A DNA stretch of 6,741 nt, taken from DATGEO01 sp035310015. GTDB taxonomy: Bacteria; Chloroflexota; Dormibacteria; Dormibacterales; Dormibacteraceae. Numbering within the stretch: the first letter of the stretch is position 1; each line of letters opens with the position of its first letter. Shown one piece after another: positions 4,513 to 6,741 of this stretch. The stretch covers positions 1 through 6,741 of the forward strand of contig DATGEO010000039.1 in NCBI GenBank assembly GCA_035310015.1. Direction: 5' to 3'. The notes below the pieces were generated by a model that saw only the letters and a program-made list of their open reading frames with translations, was not told the origin of the DNA and did no database searches. The position numbers were made by a program, and so were the translations under genes.

Positions 4513-6741
4513 TTGAGCTTCCCGAAATCGCCGCTGCAAGAACCCGGCCTGAGCCGCCGCGTCTATCCGTTCCTGGGCCTCGGGATCGTCGGCGTGGCCA
4601 CGGTCCAGGGCTTCGGCGCCGGCTCGACGGTGCAGATCGTCGCCATCGTGATCGGCGCGCTGCTGGTCCTGGCTCCGCTGGCTCCGCTGAGCCTGCTCCC
4701 CGAGCACCGGCTGACCGCCGCCGCCCCGGTCGCGGCCGCCTTCATCCTGGCCGCCTACCCGCTGTGGATGGGAGGATCGCCGGTGGGCATCGCGGCCACG
4801 CTCGGACTCGCGCTGGTCGGCTGCGCGCTGCTGATCGTGCCCTGGGAGCGGATCCCGCGATGGCTTCACGCCATCTCGCCGATCGGCGGCCTGCTGGCCC
4901 CACTGTTCGTGGAGGCGGTGTTCGGCTCGAGCGTGCTCCATGCCTTCCCCTTCCTCCTCCTGCCGCTCGTCTTCCTCGCCCTGTACTTCACGACCATCGA
5001 GTTCGCCATCGGCGCTGTGCTCGCCGTCGCCAACGTCGTGTTCATCGCGGTCGTGTACCCGCACCAGCCTGACTCCGGCCAGGCGCTGGTGACCGCGCTC
5101 ACGCTCGTCGCCCTCGGGCTGCTCATCCGCCGCGTCGTCGCCGACCTGGAGGCCAGTCGCGCCGAGGCTTCCGCCGCCGAGGCGGCGAAGTCTGAGCTGG
5201 CGGCGAATCTCGCGCAGCGCAACGACCAGCTGCAGGAGATGACCCGGATGAAGTCCGAGTTCCTCGCCACCATGAGCCACGAGATCCGCACCCCGATGAA
5301 CGGGGTCATCGGCATGACCGGCCTTTTGCTCGGGACCGACCTGACGCCCGAGCAGCGCGACTACGTCGAGACCATTCGCACCTCGGGCGACACGCTGCTC
5401 GAGATCATCAACGACATCCTCGACTTTTCGAAGATCGAAGCCGGGCGCGTGCGCATGGAGTCGATCGACTTCAGCCCCAAGCACGTGACCGAGGAGGCGG
5501 TCGAGCTGTTCGCCGAAGCGGCGGCCAACAAGGGCATCGAGCTGGTGCTCGACGTGGAGACCGACGTCCCCGCGCAGGCAGTCGGCGACCCGGGCCGCCT
5601 GCGCCAGATCCTGCTGAACCTGATCGGCAACGCGATCAAGTTCACCGACGCCGGCGAGGTGGTCGTGCGCGCTTCGCGGCTCGAGAACCGCGGCCCGGGC
5701 GTGATGCTGCGTTTCGAGGTCGCGGATACGGGCATCGGCCTCTCCGTCGAGGAGAGGGCGCAGGTCTTCTCGACCTACTCGCAGGTCGACAGCTCCACCA
5801 CGCGGCGGCACGGCGGAACCGGGCTTGGGCTTGCGATCGCCCGCATGCTCACGCAGCTCATGGGCGGAGAGATCGGCGTGGAGAGCGAGAAGGGCGCGGG
5901 CAGTCGCTTCTGGTTCACGTCCCTGTTCCGGGAGTCGGATGCCAAGGTCGAGACGAGCGCCGCCCCGATGAACCTCACCGGCACGACCGTGGCGATCATC
6001 GACGACAACAAGACGAACCGCACGATCCTCGAGCGCTATCTCAACTCGTGGGGCATACGACAGGCGAGCTACGAGGGCGGCGAGACGGCGCTGCGCGCAA
6101 TGCGCGAGGCGGCGTCGAAAGACTCGCCGTTCGACGTCGCGATCGTCGACATGATGATGCCGGTCATGGACGGCCGCGACGTCGCGGCCGAGATCCGGCG
6201 CGACCCGGCGCTGCGCGACCTCGTCGTGGTGCTGCTCACCTCCGCCGGCCACTCGGAGCAGCCGGTGCCGGGCGTCGACGTCGAGCTGGTCAAGCCGGTG
6301 CGCCCGTCGCAGCTCTTCGACGTCCTGCACACCCTGCTGTCGTCGCGTCCAGAAACCGAACGGCACGCAGAGGGCGAGGAGCACCCGGCGGTCCGGGCCG
6401 AGCACGGCGCGCGCGTCCTGGTCGTCGAGGACAACGCCGCCAACCTCAAGGTCGCCGTGCGCATGGTCGAGCGCCTGGGCTACCGCGCCGACATGGCGGG
6501 CAACGGCATCGAGGCGGTGAAGGCGCTCGGCCATCTCGACTACGACGCGGTCCTCATGGACTGCCAGATGCCGGAGATGGACGGCTACGAGGCCACGCGG
6601 CTCATCCGCCGGCAGGAGAGGCGGCACACGCCGATCATCGCCATGACCGCGAGCGCGATGGCGGGCGACCGCGAGCGCTGCCTCGCCGCGGGCATGGACG
6701 ACTACGTCTCCAAGCCGATCAAGATGCACGTCGTCGCGGCG
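4513..6741 (+). CDS. Hybrid sensor histidine kinase with two receiver domains (8TM-HisKA-HATPase-REC-REC); 3' end outside window
   Basis: A membrane hybrid kinase of the BarA/multistep phosphorelay type; 743 codons are in the window and the frame runs on. Residues 17-209 form about eight hydrophobic helices (near 17-36, 40-60, 68-85, 91-110, 120-137, 144-160, 162-181, 191-209) with short loops; I do not recognise this module as a named sensor domain. An Ala/Glu-rich coiled coil (212-245) leads to HisKA with His256 (TMSHEIRTPMNG), then HATPase_c with Asn373 (NLIGNAIKF), DTGIG (405-409) and GTGLGLAI (about 435-442). Receiver 1 (489-614) has Asp497/498, phosphoacceptor Asp546 (VDMMMPVMDG), Thr576 and Lys594. 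Receiver 2 (634 onward) has Asp640, Asp683 (MDCQMPEMDG), Thr712 and Lys734. The start is uncertain: no ATG or GTG lies between the in-frame stop at 4426-4428 and the first helix. TTG at 4513, preceded by AGGG with a 5-base spacer, is the best choice. An Hpt domain often follows in this family but would lie outside the window. Confidence 0.95.
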   Translation, partial: MSFPKSPLQEPGLSRRVYPFLGLGIVGVATVQGFGAGSTVQIVAIVIGALLVLAPLAPLSLLPEHRLTAAAPVAAAFILAAYPLWMGGSPVGIAATLGLALVGCALLIVPWERIPRWLHAISPIGGLLAPLFVEAVFGSSVLHAFPFLLLPLVFLALYFTTIEFAIGAVLAVANVVFIAVVYPHQPDSGQALVTALTLVALGLLIRRVVADLEASRAEASAAEAAKSELAANLAQRNDQLQEMTRMKSEFLATMSHEIRTPMNGVIGMTGLLLGTDLTPEQRDYVETIRTSGDTLLEIINDILDFSKIEAGRVRMESIDFSPKHVTEEAVELFAEAAANKGIELVLDVETDVPAQAVGDPGRLRQILLNLIGNAIKFTDAGEVVVRASRLENRGPGVMLRFEVADTGIGLSVEERAQVFSTYSQVDSSTTRRHGGTGLGLAIARMLTQLMGGEIGVESEKGAGSRFWFTSLFRESDAKVETSAAPMNLTGTTVAIIDDNKTNRTILERYLNSWGIRQASYEGGETALRAMREAASKDSPFDVAIVDMMMPVMDGRDVAAEIRRDPALRDLVVVLLTSAGHSEQPVPGVDVELVKPVRPSQLFDVLHTLLSSRPETERHAEGEEHPAVRAEHGARVLVVEDNAANLKVAVRMVERLGYRADMAGNGIEAVKALGHLDYDAVLMDCQMPEMDGYEATRLIRRQERRHTPIIAMTASAMAGDRERCLAAGMDDYVSKPIKMHVVAA

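Noticed and set aside
4669..4689. Tandem repeat of a 9-base unit (CTGGCTCCG).
   Set aside because: About two copies coding Leu-Ala-Pro inside a membrane helix; expected by chance in this composition.
4462..6729. A 755-codon open frame on the minus strand opposite the hybrid kinase.
   Set aside because: Low-complexity Arg/His/Asp/Glu/Val/Gly translation with no recognisable motif; the plus strand here encodes an unmistakable hybrid kinase.

Overview
This is a high-GC bacterial window (by eye about two-thirds G+C, with G or C at most third codon positions) devoted entirely to signal transduction. It is almost fully coding. There are no RNA genes, mobile elements or CRISPR repeats. The organism cannot be named from the sequence. 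The opening of the Ser/Thr kinase (GQYEIVERLGGGGMAVVYRA) and its C-terminal domain recall proteins I associate with Chloroflexota and related soil lineages such as Dormibacterota. That assignment is inference.

Layout. Positions 1-4379 carry a three-gene operon on the minus strand, read from right to left. First comes a membrane-anchored PAS-GAF-PAS sensor histidine kinase (4379-2085), then a stand-alone receiver-domain response regulator (2092-1706), then a Ser/Thr protein kinase (1709 to beyond base 1). The genes overlap by 8 and 4 bases, so they are almost certainly cotranscribed and probably translationally coupled. A 133-base divergent intergenic region (4380-4512) separates them from a plus-strand hybrid histidine kinase (4513 to beyond 6741). 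That protein has about eight membrane helices, a HisKA/HATPase core and two receiver domains.

How the genes may work together. The operon histidine kinase has no receiver of its own and the response regulator has no output domain, so phosphate most simply passes from the first to the second. The third gene is an intact Hanks-type kinase joined by an Ala/Pro-rich linker to a C-terminal domain that looks like a V4R (4-vinyl-reductase-type, small-molecule-binding) sensor domain. The arrangement suggests a unit in which His-Asp phosphorelay and Ser/Thr phosphorylation are physically or functionally linked. The divergently transcribed hybrid kinase could feed the same unit. These links are inferred from gene order; the domain calls themselves are seen directly in the translations.
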